A stretch of 64,000 bases of DNA from Splendidivirga corallicola (GCA_030442035.1 JAUJEA010000005.1:372001-436000), one strand, 5' to 3'. Counted from the first letter of the stretch, positions 1 to 8,921 are shown. Notes: generated by a model from the letters alone, not told the origin. Numbers and translations: made by a program.

Positions 1-3000
1 TTATCCAAAAACACATCCAGCAAAACATATGTTGGGCATGTAGGAGATGCTGCCAATAGATATTTTGTGAATGTAACCGCCGAACTGGATGATATTAAAA
101 ATATTCAGAACCTTGTAGTTGTAGAAAAAGGTCCCCTCCTCCTCAAGGATGTGGCCGAAGTATTTTTTGGTTTGAAAGAGCAAACCTCTTTGAGCAGAGT
201 AAACGGCAAAGATGCTGTTTCCATTCAACTTGTTAAGGATACTCAAGTTAATATTATTGATTTATCCCACAGGACTATAGATGCAATAGAAGTACTCAAC
301 AACGAATTGGCACCTAAAGGAGTTGAAATTAATATTCAATTCAACCAGGCTGAAATCATGGAAAAAAATATCAACCAGATCATCAACCTTGCCCTGGTTG
401 GAGGTTTATTGGCTGTTTTCATTCTATGGATATTTCTACGCAAAATACGGTTAGTGATTACCATGGCCCTGTCAATACCGGTTTCCGTATTTACAGCATT
501 CAATTTCTTTTATGCATTTGATATCAGTGTAAACAGTCTTACCCTGGTGGGAATGGCCCTGGCTATTGGCATGCTGCTTGACAACAGTGTTGTGGTTATC
601 GAAAACATCTATCGCCATGTAGCCAACAGAAGGAAAGCCGATGAAGCAGTTATACTGGGAACCAAAGAAATATGGCGGTCCGTGTTTGCCGCCACACTTA
701 CCACCATCACTGTATTTGTTCCTTTTATCTTTTCCGAGAACTACCTGGTCAAGCTTATTGGTACACACATAGGTGTATCAATTATTTCCACGCTGGTGGT
801 ATCATTGGCCGTGGCACTGATATTGGTGCCCATGTTGACACACTATGTTATCAAGCGTTCTCCCGAAGATGAGATCAGTCTGTTCAGAAATGTTTCTATC
901 CGCCAAAGATTGATCCAGATCTATATACTCACTTTGAAAGCTTGTTTGCGTTATCCGGCCAGAACCACTGTGGGTAGTGTCGTTATTTTCTTTATTGCTA
1001 TTTTGATCTGCTTGTGGGTAAGTGTAGGAAATTTAAGGGAAATTGAACAGCCGGAATTAAGCTTATTTGTCAACATGCCACAAGGTTCAACCTTGGCAGC
1101 CACTGATGAGATTGTCAGGAAGCTGGAGGAACAAATAGAGCCTTTTGAGGAAAAAGAGCAAATAACCAGTATTATCAATGAAGGTGAAGCTCGCTTAGGC
1201 ATCAAGCTAAAAGAAGATTTCGAAAAAATCGGTGGACAAAGTGTCGAGGATGTCAAGACCAGGCTCCAGGAACTGGCGCGAGGTTATCGCAATGCCGAAA
1301 TCACCATGGACCAACAGGCCGCAAATAGTGGGTCACCTTCAGGAGGTGGACAATCTGAAATGGGAGGCTTTGAGCGATTGCTTGGTATTGGCAGTGAACG
1401 GGAAAGAATACTTATCAAGGGACAGGATTTTGAGTTGATGAAAACCATTGCCAGAGATTTGAGATCATATCTTGGTAACCTCGCGTCCATTCGTCGAAGT
1501 TTTATGAACATCAATGAGAACAGACCTGAGGCACACATCCTATTTGATCAACACCTGATGAGCGAATATGATATAAGTCTTAATAACGTCATGGCTGAAT
1601 TGGGTGGCTTTCAAAAAGAATTTTCTTCAGGAATAAAATTCAAGCATGGTATTGATGAATATGACATTACAATTAGAAATGGCATACAAATCGATGAAGA
1701 GCCAAGGTCCATGGATGATCTTAAAAAACTTGTTGTCAAGTCTAATACAGGCGCTAATTATGAGTTACAAAAGTTCAGTAATGTTGTTTATGCTACCGGA
1801 ACTTCAGGAATCAGAAGGTTAAACCAGGAAAAACAAATAGAATTAACCTACTCCTTTATACAGGAAGTCCTGGACTCGGAATCGTTGTTAGAAGCCTCCA
1901 GGTTAGAAATTGATGAATTGGTAGCCAATATCAATGTACCCTCCGGTGTTGCCATAGAAGTGATCCATGAAGAAACCGGTTTAGAAGATTTTTATTTTCT
2001 CATCATCGCTGCCATTGTGATCATTTTCATGATCCTGGCATCGGTATTCGAATCGCTTTATCTACCCTTTGTCATTATGTTCTCCATTCCAATGGCGGCG
2101 GTAGGTGCTTTTCTAGGCTTAATTTTCACAGGTAATTCGCTTTTCAATGCCAATACGCTGATCGGATTTCTTATTCTATTAGGTGTGGTTGTGAACAATG
2201 GGATTATCCTCATTGATTATTCGAGGATATTAAGAAAAAGGGGTTATAGCCAAAGCAGGTCTCTAATCATGGCCGGCATCTCCAGAATACGGCCCATTTC
2301 TATTACAACCATCACTACCATTGTAGCCATGCTTCCATTGGCTATGGGACAAGCCGAGTATGTATCTGCGATTGGCGCTCCATTTGCCATTACAGTAATG
2401 GGTGGATTGGCACTCAGTACTTTCCTCACCCTGGTATTCATTCCAACTGTAAGTTCCGGTTTGGAAAGCTCGCTAAGGTGGTTCGGTAGTCTTACCTGGG
2501 TTAATAAGATAACCCAGCTTATGGCTATGATTGGTTTGGCTTATTTAATCTATACTCAAATAGATAGTTTATTATGGCAAATACTTTGTTTCTTCTTAAC
2601 GATAGTATTGGTTCCGGGAGCAAGTTATTTCATCATGACCTCTTTGAGACAGGCCAACAGTAAACTGATCGGTCCGAATGAGAAGATTAGTATTCATATT
2701 CAAAATCTTGTGAAGATATATGGAAGAGATAAACGTTTTATAAGGGAATGGAAAGCTTCCAAAAAAATATATCATAAGAAAGGTGATAAAATATCCAACC
2801 TAAAAGGAGCCTTTGCTCAATTCAGTTGGAAAATGGGGATTGCAGCTTTTCTTGTGTATTTTATCTATTTTTTTCTAGGCAGTTATTTGTGGCAATTTAT
2901 CATCGCCCATTTACTATTCTTTGCTATACTAGGTTCCCTTGCTCCTTTTAAACGTATTCTGGAGGAACAAAACAAAATCAAAGGGCTTAAGTTGGTAACC

Positions 3001-4110
3001 ATCCTTTACAATATCCTTTTTTGGGGGTTCCCACTTTTCAATTTGTTTTATTTCCTGAATTCACCGGCAAATAATATACTGGTTTCTATCTTGGCTGTAA
3101 TTTGGTTCTTTGGCCTTTGGATATATCATACAGGTCAAAAACTCAATAAGAAACCCATTGAAATCAGTACGATCAGAGGAAAGTTTGGTGGCCTTCGACG
3201 AGGTTATTACCGGCTGGTTTATGCCATGCCTTTGATAGGTGCTAAAAAACAGCCTTTTAGAGCATTGAGCAATGTAAATCTTACTATTGAGCACGGAATG
3301 TTCGGTTTACTCGGTCCAAATGGTGCCGGTAAGACCACACTTATGAGGATCATTTGTGGTATACTGGAACAAAGTTATGGCAAAGTCTGGATCAACGGTA
3401 TTGACACCACTAAAAAAAGGGAAGAATTACAAGGGCTGATCGGTTATCTTCCACAGGCATTTGGAACCTATGAAAATATGAGCCCCTATGATTTCCTGAG
3501 TTATCAAGCCATTTTAAAAGGAATAGTTGATAAAAACAAAAGAGAGGAGATTGTACAATATGTACTAAAGGCCGTCCACATGGATGAGCACCAAAATAAA
3601 AAAATAGGCTCTTTTTCAGGGGGTATGAAGCAAAGGATCGGTATTGCCCAAATATTGCTACACCTTCCTAAAATACTTGTGGTAGACGAACCAACCGCTG
3701 GTTTGGATCCTTTGGAAAGGATACGTTTCAGGAATCTACTTGTAGAGCTAAGTCGCGACAGGATTGTTATTTTCTCCACACATATCATTGAAGATATTGC
3801 CAGCTCCTGTAATCAGGTAGGTGTGTTGATTGAAGGCAATATAGAATATCTTGGAAATCCTTCCGCCATGGCTGAAATTGGTGATGGTTACGTTTGGGAG
3901 TTCTACATTGATGCCGGTGAGTTCGAACATGTGAAAGATAAGTTCACCATTGTACATCACATGAAAGATGGTAACAGCATAAGAATCCGTTGCCTTGCAG
4001 AGGACAGGCCAACTGAAGATGCAGTGTCAGTAAAGGCCAACCTTGAAGACTCCTATCTGTGGTTATTGAAAGGAAAGAAAGAGGAGATTCAAAAAAGTGT
4101 TAATGTTTAA
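1..4110 (+). CDS. RND efflux permease fused to an ABC transporter ATPase domain (5' end outside window)
   Basis: The frame is open from base 1, so the N-terminus lies left of the window; the residue numbers here count from the ATG at 67. The first ~800 residues are an RND permease: TM4 carries GMLLDNSVVVIEN (~175-187, one Asp of the proton relay, the second replaced by Asn), and TM10 carries GVVVNNGIILIDYSR (~705). After the RND core comes a strand typical of an ABC domain start (ISIHIQNLVKIYG, ~874), then an insertion with about five hydrophobic segments (~920-1022), then the rest of a NatA/BcrA-like ATPase: Walker A GPNGAGKTT (1084-1092), signature SFSGG (1182-1186), Walker B ILVVDEPTAGLDP (~1203) and the H-loop His ~1239. 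RND pumps run on proton motive force and ABC ATPases on ATP, so the fusion is odd. The ABC-2 permease downstream is the likely partner of the ATPase. The substrate is unknown; the neighbouring LanM-type cyclase suggests a modified peptide (inference). Confidence 0.9.
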   Translation, partial: LSKNTSSKTYVGHVGDAANRYFVNVTAELDDIKNIQNLVVVEKGPLLLKDVAEVFFGLKEQTSLSRVNGKDAVSIQLVKDTQVNIIDLSHRTIDAIEVLNNELAPKGVEINIQFNQAEIMEKNINQIINLALVGGLLAVFILWIFLRKIRLVITMALSIPVSVFTAFNFFYAFDISVNSLTLVGMALAIGMLLDNSVVVIENIYRHVANRRKADEAVILGTKEIWRSVFAATLTTITVFVPFIFSENYLVKLIGTHIGVSIISTLVVSLAVALILVPMLTHYVIKRSPEDEISLFRNVSIRQRLIQIYILTLKACLRYPARTTVGSVVIFFIAILICLWVSVGNLREIEQPELSLFVNMPQGSTLAATDEIVRKLEEQIEPFEEKEQITSIINEGEARLGIKLKEDFEKIGGQSVEDVKTRLQELARGYRNAEITMDQQAANSGSPSGGGQSEMGGFERLLGIGSERERILIKGQDFELMKTIARDLRSYLGNLASIRRSFMNINENRPEAHILFDQHLMSEYDISLNNVMAELGGFQKEFSSGIKFKHGIDEYDITIRNGIQIDEEPRSMDDLKKLVVKSNTGANYELQKFSNVVYATGTSGIRRLNQEKQIELTYSFIQEVLDSESLLEASRLEIDELVANINVPSGVAIEVIHEETGLEDFYFLIIAAIVIIFMILASVFESLYLPFVIMFSIPMAAVGAFLGLIFTGNSLFNANTLIGFLILLGVVVNNGIILIDYSRILRKRGYSQSRSLIMAGISRIRPISITTITTIVAMLPLAMGQAEYVSAIGAPFAITVMGGLALSTFLTLVFIPTVSSGLESSLRWFGSLTWVNKITQLMAMIGLAYLIYTQIDSLLWQILCFFLTIVLVPGASYFIMTSLRQANSKLIGPNEKISIHIQNLVKIYGRDKRFIREWKASKKIYHKKGDKISNLKGAFAQFSWKMGIAAFLVYFIYFFLGSYLWQFIIAHLLFFAILGSLAPFKRILEEQNKIKGLKLVTILYNILFWGFPLFNLFYFLNSPANNILVSILAVIWFFGLWIYHTGQKLNKKPIEISTIRGKFGGLRRGYYRLVYAMPLIGAKKQPFRALSNVNLTIEHGMFGLLGPNGAGKTTLMRIICGILEQSYGKVWINGIDTTKKREELQGLIGYLPQAFGTYENMSPYDFLSYQAILKGIVDKNKREEIVQYVLKAVHMDEHQNKKIGSFSGGMKQRIGIAQILLHLPKILVVDEPTAGLDPLERIRFRNLLVELSRDRIVIFSTHIIEDIASSCNQVGVLIEGNIEYLGNPSAMAEIGDGYVWEFYIDAGEFEHVKDKFTIVHHMKDGNSIRIRCLAEDRPTEDAVSVKANLEDSYLWLLKGKKEEIQKSVNV

Positions 4111-4121
4111 AAAAAGCTTGC

Positions 4122-4850
4122 ATGGGCATGACTAGTACTAACAACCTGATAAATTACGGAACCCTGGTTCTTAAATTATTTCAATACAATATCAAGGTGA
4201 TTTTCGCCAATAAATTCATTTACTTTCTTGTCGCAGCGGTATTGTTTTTTGTTATGCTGGTCACCATTGCGCTTTTCGATGACCCTGTTATGAATGAAGC
4301 GCTTATTTTTGGTTTTCTGATGTTCCCGGGGATTCTTCTTATGTTCTACCCTATTGCTTATGGTATCCAGAACGATGATGACTCCAAAATGCTGGAGATC
4401 ATATTTGGTATTCCTAATTACCGCTATAAGGTATGGTTGTTACGTTTTGTCATGATCATTTTAGTAGTCTTATTTAATCTTTATTTGTTATGTCTTTTAG
4501 CCAATTTTACCATACTTCAGTTTGATATATTTCCAATGTTGTATCGCTTATTGTTTCCTATTACTTTTTTGGCCAGCCTTGGATTTATGCTTTCCACGCT
4601 TGTCAAAAGTGGCAATGGTACAGCCATCGTCATGGTAATTGTGGGACTCATATTCTTAATATTTATCGAGCCATTGGAATACAGTGCCTGGAATATTTTT
4701 TTAAATCCTTATGGAGAGCCAAGAGATATGAATCAAACCATCTGGATGCAGGTGGTGCTTAAAAACAGGCTCTATCTTACTATCGGCTCGATCGTAACCT
4801 TGCTCTACGCCATGTTCAACCTACAGTCCAGGGAAAAGTTTGTTTCGTAG
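4122..4850 (+). CDS. ABC-2 type membrane permease
   Basis: This 242-aa protein is almost entirely hydrophobic, with about six predicted membrane segments (for example ~25-50, 68-90, 104-130, 143-165, 170-190 and a last one before SREKFVS). It lacks a signal peptide and any ATPase motif. Its layout fits ABC-2 permeases of the NatB, BcrB or LanE/LanG kind, which pair with a separate ATPase. The gene begins 11 nt after the RND-ABC fusion stop, so the two are probably co-transcribed and the fused ATPase probably drives this permease. A second in-frame ATG lies two codons further on and could be the true start. The family is assigned from topology and context, not from a diagnostic motif. Confidence 0.7.
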   Translation: MGMTSTNNLINYGTLVLKLFQYNIKVIFANKFIYFLVAAVLFFVMLVTIALFDDPVMNEALIFGFLMFPGILLMFYPIAYGIQNDDDSKMLEIIFGIPNYRYKVWLLRFVMIILVVLFNLYLLCLLANFTILQFDIFPMLYRLLFPITFLASLGFMLSTLVKSGNGTAIVMVIVGLIFLIFIEPLEYSAWNIFLNPYGEPRDMNQTIWMQVVLKNRLYLTIGSIVTLLYAMFNLQSREKFVS

Positions 4851-4998
4851 CAGGTCCTAAGATCCGATCGAACTATACAATTGTATAAATACAGAGTCAA
4901 AGATTTCATACTTTTTTCAAGTATAAATACTTAATCTATCTCCCTGAATTTTAGGTATTTATTCGGTTGATTTGTTAAGAAAAATCTAAAAACTTTGT

Positions 4999-5124
4999 AT
5001 GATCCAAAATCTTCCTTTAAGTAAGAAGATCGTCCGCCAATACAATTTACTGAATTATATAAATGGTGAGACACAAAGTTTATGTTTGGCCATGGCTCCA
5101 TTAAAATGTGGACCCAAATGGTAG
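4999..5124 (+). CDS. Candidate 41-aa Cys-containing small ORF (precursor peptide or gene remnant)
   Basis: ATG at 4999 opens a 41-codon frame ending TAG at 5122-5124. The N-terminal half is polar and the C-terminal half reads NGETQSLCLAMAPLKCGPKW, with two Cys, one Ser and one Thr near the end. This is the general shape of a leader plus core peptide, and it lies directly upstream of a lanthionine cyclase gene. A competing reading is a decayed 5' fragment of a radical SAM/SPASM-type protein: the CLAP-like motif and, after a frame change, DPNGS resemble the first Cys block of such domains. AACTTTG just upstream resembles a -7 box, and if it is one, transcription would begin too late to include this ATG. 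It lacks a double-Gly leader motif. Low confidence as a real gene. Confidence 0.25.
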   Translation: MIQNLPLSKKIVRQYNLLNYINGETQSLCLAMAPLKCGPKW

Positions 5125-5293
5125 TTAAAGAAAAAAGAGACCTCTACACTAATTTTATATAAGAGGCTTGGATTGTCTCCGGATCATATGATCCTGTACA
5201 TTTTCCTTATACCAAATGGCCTTAACAAGTACTAGGAACAATAGATGACGTGTAATGTTCCGTTCATTGTAAAATCTTTTTTTGGGTAACAAT

Positions 5294-5343
5294 AAGAATT
5301 CTATTCGACGAGTTAATTTTCGTTTGAATAGGCTATAATTCTT
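5294..5343. repeat. Bulged inverted repeat 40 nt upstream of the cyclase start
   Basis: AAGAATT-CTATTC (5294-5306) pairs with GAATAG (5326-5331) and AATTCTT (5337-5343); the unpaired GCTAT at 5332-5336 makes a bulge. A transcript through here could fold into a 13-bp stem just before the TTG start at 5384. It could be an operator, an attenuator-like RNA or chance. Confidence 0.35.
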
Positions 5344-5383
5344 CGATTTCTAGCGCAATGATACTTACCAAATCGACAATAAA

Positions 5384-6616
5384 TTGGTTCCGGTAGTAAA
5401 TATATCAGATATTCCCATTTCCAATTGCATCAGCAACATCTACAGGGAATTAGAAGCCTCTGCTGTTTTCGGACCTAAGCATATGGCAAACTGGTTAGTT
5501 CCCCAACGTCGTGGCAATAGGTTTGTTCTGGAAAAATTAGGAAACTCCCTTTATGATGGCCTGGCTGGGATTGGTCTGTTTTTGGCAGCACTTGAGAAAA
5601 CCTGCACTGAATACAATATAAGAAAGTTATGCTTGTCAACATTTGCTACATTAATCCATCAATATAGGGAAAACGGACGGTACGGAATTGGTGGTGCTAC
5701 CGGAACAGGTTCTATCATATACGCATTGGTGAGATCGGGACAATTGATCCATCATGATCAATTCATTGATCATGCATTGGAAATTAGTCAACATTTAACA
5801 CCTGATAAGATAACCAATGATCATCATTATGATGTGATGGACGGTGCAGCCGGGACACTGCTTGCCCTATTGGCACTATATGAAGCAACAGGCAAAGCAG
5901 AAATACTCGATAGGGCTATCTATTGCGGTGAACACTGTCTGGAAAATAGGACTAAAAGTTTCAGGAGATATCAGGTCTGGAAAACAGTCGAAAACAAAGC
6001 CCTAACAGGTTTTGCTCATGGATCTTCGGGCATTGCGTATGCTCTCATGCGTCTATTCGAAATATGTCGCAATGATGTTTTTTTAAAAGCGAGTGAAGAA
6101 GCCATTTTGTTTGAGCAGGACCTGTTCAATACTTCCATAAAAAACTGGAGTATTTCCGAACCGATCAATGTTAACTCAAAAAAATTAATTGAACCTACTT
6201 TTCAAAATACTTGGTGTTACGGCGCTGTTGGTATTGGCTTATCCAGAATTGGAGTTTCACATTTATTAACACCACATCAAATTAAAAATGATATCCAGCA
6301 TTCCATCAACCAATCCTATGATGATCTGAGAGTACTTGAAAGTGACATGCATCATTTGTGCTGTGGTACAATGGGTAGAATAGAATTGTTGATAACTGCT
6401 GGCACCAAGCTATGTGATTGCGATGCCATGAGAACGGCTGTTTCATCAACACTGGAACTGATCAATATCATGAATAAGCGGGGTTATTTCAATTTACCGG
6501 AAATCGTACCAGGACTTCATACCCCTTCACTTTTTCAAGGAATAACAGGTATTGGATATGAAATGCTTCGTATCCTTAATCCTGACAAAATACCATCGGT
6601 ACTCCTTTGGGAGTAG
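5384..6616 (+). CDS. Free-standing LanM-type lanthionine cyclase (LanC-like domain, CCG zinc site)
   Basis: LanC-like enzymes add Cys thiols to dehydrated Ser or Thr to form (methyl)lanthionine rings. This 410-aa protein shows the family's Gly-rich helix repeats in order: LYDGLAGIGLFL (~57), DVMDGAAG (~152), GFAHGSSGIAYAL (209-221, His212), NTWCYGAVG (Cys278) and HLCCGTMGRIELL (Cys326, Cys327). The zinc triad is therefore Cys-Cys-Cys, as in the 'CCG' group of class II LanM enzymes, not the Cys-Cys-His of LanC. The segment before the first repeat and the C-terminal IPSVLLWE also resemble LanM ends, so it looks like the cyclase half of a LanM without its dehydratase. It starts at TTG 5384; the in-frame stop at 5351 and the lack of any upstream ATG leave no room for an N-terminal domain. 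It could be a stand-alone cyclase, a truncated relic or an eukaryotic-LanCL-like enzyme with another substrate. Confidence 0.85.
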   Translation: MVPVVNISDIPISNCISNIYRELEASAVFGPKHMANWLVPQRRGNRFVLEKLGNSLYDGLAGIGLFLAALEKTCTEYNIRKLCLSTFATLIHQYRENGRYGIGGATGTGSIIYALVRSGQLIHHDQFIDHALEISQHLTPDKITNDHHYDVMDGAAGTLLALLALYEATGKAEILDRAIYCGEHCLENRTKSFRRYQVWKTVENKALTGFAHGSSGIAYALMRLFEICRNDVFLKASEEAILFEQDLFNTSIKNWSISEPINVNSKKLIEPTFQNTWCYGAVGIGLSRIGVSHLLTPHQIKNDIQHSINQSYDDLRVLESDMHHLCCGTMGRIELLITAGTKLCDCDAMRTAVSSTLELINIMNKRGYFNLPEIVPGLHTPSLFQGITGIGYEMLRILNPDKIPSVLLWE

Positions 6617-7010
6617 CAAACAAGGGATAGTACAATTCCTATTCCTTACAAAAATTTGAATAAAAAACCGCTTTCAATTACATGTCAATAAAGCTTATGA
6701 GCTTCCATATTTTTCTCCCTTAAAATTTCCCCCCTTTTATTTCTATGTTAAGAATTTTTTAAGAAATATGAATCATTAGGAAAATCCAAACAGTTTCTGC
6801 AAAAATAGCAATTTGAACAAGGCAAAATTACCAATACCTAAACAAAAAAAATCAATCCAAATTCGTGACTTTTGACATAAAATGCATCTTACCAATACAA
6901 TGCATCCCATTTGGCTGAAAAGATTACGTATCAAAACCAGTTCAATGAATTGTCCTATTTTTTTCACTTAATACTGCTCGTTATTTTTGATATGAAACCT
7001 TTAGTGTTCC
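6617..7010. other. Intergenic region, nothing recognised
   Basis: About 390 AT-rich bases between the cyclase and the histidine kinase. A weak stem (GGGATAG with CTATTCC near 6624-6646) follows the cyclase stop but has no T-run. No convincing gene or RNA was seen. Confidence 0.5.
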
Positions 7011-8867
7011 ATGAAAATCAGACTTAATTCAATCAAGAGCAGGCTGCTATTGGGATTTGCCTTTCTGACGCTCAACATCATTTTTTTATTGAGTATTTCC
7101 TATTACAATTTACAGAAAACAGAAGAGATCAGGCGAGTAACCAAATTGACGAATCAATTGCACATTTCTACATTGCAATTAATTAAGTCTGATATGGATT
7201 TCCTGAATTTCTGTGCTCGTGATCATGATTTTTATAAAAACCAGGAAATAACACAACTCATAACCCGGGACAGTACTTACAACAAACTTTTACGGCAAAT
7301 CAAAGAAGTAAATGAAAGAGCACACAAATCTGATTTTGGTATCAATGATAAATTAAAAAACATTGAAGCAAATCTTGATCTTTATAATGAGACCTTCAAG
7401 AATATCATCTATAAAATAAAAATCAGAGGCTTCAAGGATTATGGCATAGTAGGCAACATGAGGACCTTCGTTCATGAAATTGAAAACCATCATCATAGCC
7501 AGGTCGCTATGGCTGATATACTAATGCTGAGAAGACATGAAAAGGATTTTTTATTGAGAAATGAAGATGGGTACATTCAAAAGTTAAATAATTTGAGTAC
7601 ACAAATCATCGAACGTTTTCGTGGTAAGGGGACTCAATATGGTAAAGTCCTTTCTTTAATTCAAAACTACACCAAATCCTTTAATGAACTGGTTGAAATT
7701 AAAAAGGAAATAGGGCTCGAAAAACAAGAAGGTATGAAGGGAAAGCTGAATATTTACAATCAGAAACTTTCCCAGCAATTTGATGAGCTTTCAAAAATTG
7801 CGGAACTCACAGCCTCAAAAATTGTAGACAAAGGGACCTTCATTTATAATTTTACAGTCATTTTTTCCATTATTCTTTCCCTTGTTATCAGTTATTGGAT
7901 TGCGAATAAATTGACCAAACCTATCAAGCGTTTATCCAAAACTATGGACAAATTCATGATCCATAGATCATTAGAAGAAAGAAGAATAGACGCAAGCAGT
8001 AATTCCTATGAGCTGGATAAGCTCTCCAATTCCTTCATCAATTTGAGTAAAGAGGTCAAAAATCAGTTTCATGAAATTGAGCAGAAAAATTCCTTACTGG
8101 AAACTCAGAATGAGGACTTGAAAAATTTGAATGAGGAACTTGACCGTTTTATTTACAGTGTGGCTCACGATCTCAAATCTCCACTTTCATCCTTGACTGG
8201 TCTGGTCCATCTGGCTAAAAAAGACATCAAAGCTATTGGAAAAGAATATTACTTTGATATGATGGAAGGCAGTATTTCAAAACTTCTGAATTTTATCAAA
8301 GACATTGTGGATTACACAAGGAACAAAAGGATGGATCTGGAAATTGAGGAGATCGATATGGACCTGTTGATCCGTAACATTTTCAATCAGTATCGATTCA
8401 TAGAAGGAAGGGAAAAGATCATCAAAAGGATCAAAATAGAACGTGGGGTACCATTTTATACCGACGAAAGAAGGTTTAACATGGTTGTTACCAATATTAT
8501 TTCCAATGCCTTTCAGTATTTTGATCCAAACAAAAAGGCTTCCTTTATAGAAGTACGTGGGAATATTAATCAAAAACATCTGTGCCTTGAAATCGAAGAC
8601 AATGGCAGAGGAATCAATCAGGAATATCTTCCAAAGATTTTTGATATGTTCTACAGAGCCTCGGAAAGTTCCAAAGGCTCGGGTCTTGGGTTGTTTATTG
8701 TCAGCGAAACGGTAAAGATCCTGGGCGGCAAAGTTTCCGTAAGATCTTCGGAGGGCGAAGGCACCACCTTTAGGTTAGAGCTCCCCAATCAATTCCAATT
8801 ACATAACGTACATCCTGATGCCATTGGAAAAAATACCAGGATGGGGATTCCGATTTCTATCGGTTAG
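7011..8867 (+). CDS. Membrane sensor histidine kinase (HAMP, HisKA, HATPase_c)
   Basis: This 618-aa protein autophosphorylates on His in response to a signal sensed outside the cytoplasmic membrane. The order is TM1 (~12-31), a helical periplasmic sensor domain of about 245 residues, TM2 (~277-299), a HAMP-like linker and a coiled coil (~355-380), the H-box SVAHDLKSP with phospho-acceptor His386, the N-box VVTNIISNAFQYF (~490-502), the G1 box EIEDNGRGI (~533) and the G2 box SKGSGLGLFIV (~554). The length and architecture are normal for the family. No response regulator is adjacent, so it is an orphan kinase and its signal and partner are unknown. The start ATG gives a typical positively charged N-terminus before TM1. 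Confidence 0.93.
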   Translation: MKIRLNSIKSRLLLGFAFLTLNIIFLLSISYYNLQKTEEIRRVTKLTNQLHISTLQLIKSDMDFLNFCARDHDFYKNQEITQLITRDSTYNKLLRQIKEVNERAHKSDFGINDKLKNIEANLDLYNETFKNIIYKIKIRGFKDYGIVGNMRTFVHEIENHHHSQVAMADILMLRRHEKDFLLRNEDGYIQKLNNLSTQIIERFRGKGTQYGKVLSLIQNYTKSFNELVEIKKEIGLEKQEGMKGKLNIYNQKLSQQFDELSKIAELTASKIVDKGTFIYNFTVIFSIILSLVISYWIANKLTKPIKRLSKTMDKFMIHRSLEERRIDASSNSYELDKLSNSFINLSKEVKNQFHEIEQKNSLLETQNEDLKNLNEELDRFIYSVAHDLKSPLSSLTGLVHLAKKDIKAIGKEYYFDMMEGSISKLLNFIKDIVDYTRNKRMDLEIEEIDMDLLIRNIFNQYRFIEGREKIIKRIKIERGVPFYTDERRFNMVVTNIISNAFQYFDPNKKASFIEVRGNINQKHLCLEIEDNGRGINQEYLPKIFDMFYRASESSKGSGLGLFIVSETVKILGGKVSVRSSEGEGTTFRLELPNQFQLHNVHPDAIGKNTRMGIPISIG

Positions 8868-8886
8868 CCGATCTGTTTTGTTGGAT

Positions 8887-8921
8887 ATTAAGTCTTCAGC
8901 TATCAGGTCTCGGGTATCAGC
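8887..8921 (+). repeat. Degenerate copy of intergenic repeat arm
   Basis: The stretch ending CAGGTCTCGGGTATCAG closely matches the left arm of the inverted repeat at 50934-50971 (ATTA, AAG, CTTCAG, ATCAGGT, TCGGG, ATCAG blocks in the same order). No inverted partner was found nearby, so it looks like a relic of the same element family. It lies in the 305-bp gap after the histidine kinase, which otherwise shows nothing recognisable. Confidence 0.5.

Larger units (their letters stand above)
4851..5383. other. Gene-poor spacer between ABC-2 permease and LanM-type cyclase
   Basis: About 530 bases without a recognisable full-length gene. It contains a 41-codon ORF at 4999-5124, two copies of the decamer GTATAAATAC (about 4883 and 4921), and a bulged inverted repeat at 5294-5343. 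The region is too short to hold a lanthipeptide dehydratase domain (about 1.8 kb). No tRNA or strong terminator was seen. Confidence 0.6.

Noticed and set aside
472-768. Antisense ORFs on the opposite strand of the RND, gyrB, ppk and amidase genes
   Set aside because: They lie inside strongly supported genes, show no family motifs and are the usual mirror frames of long coding regions.
6681-6722. 13-codon frame after the cyclase as a precursor peptide
   Set aside because: It has no Cys and no leader-like part, so it cannot be a lanthionine substrate.
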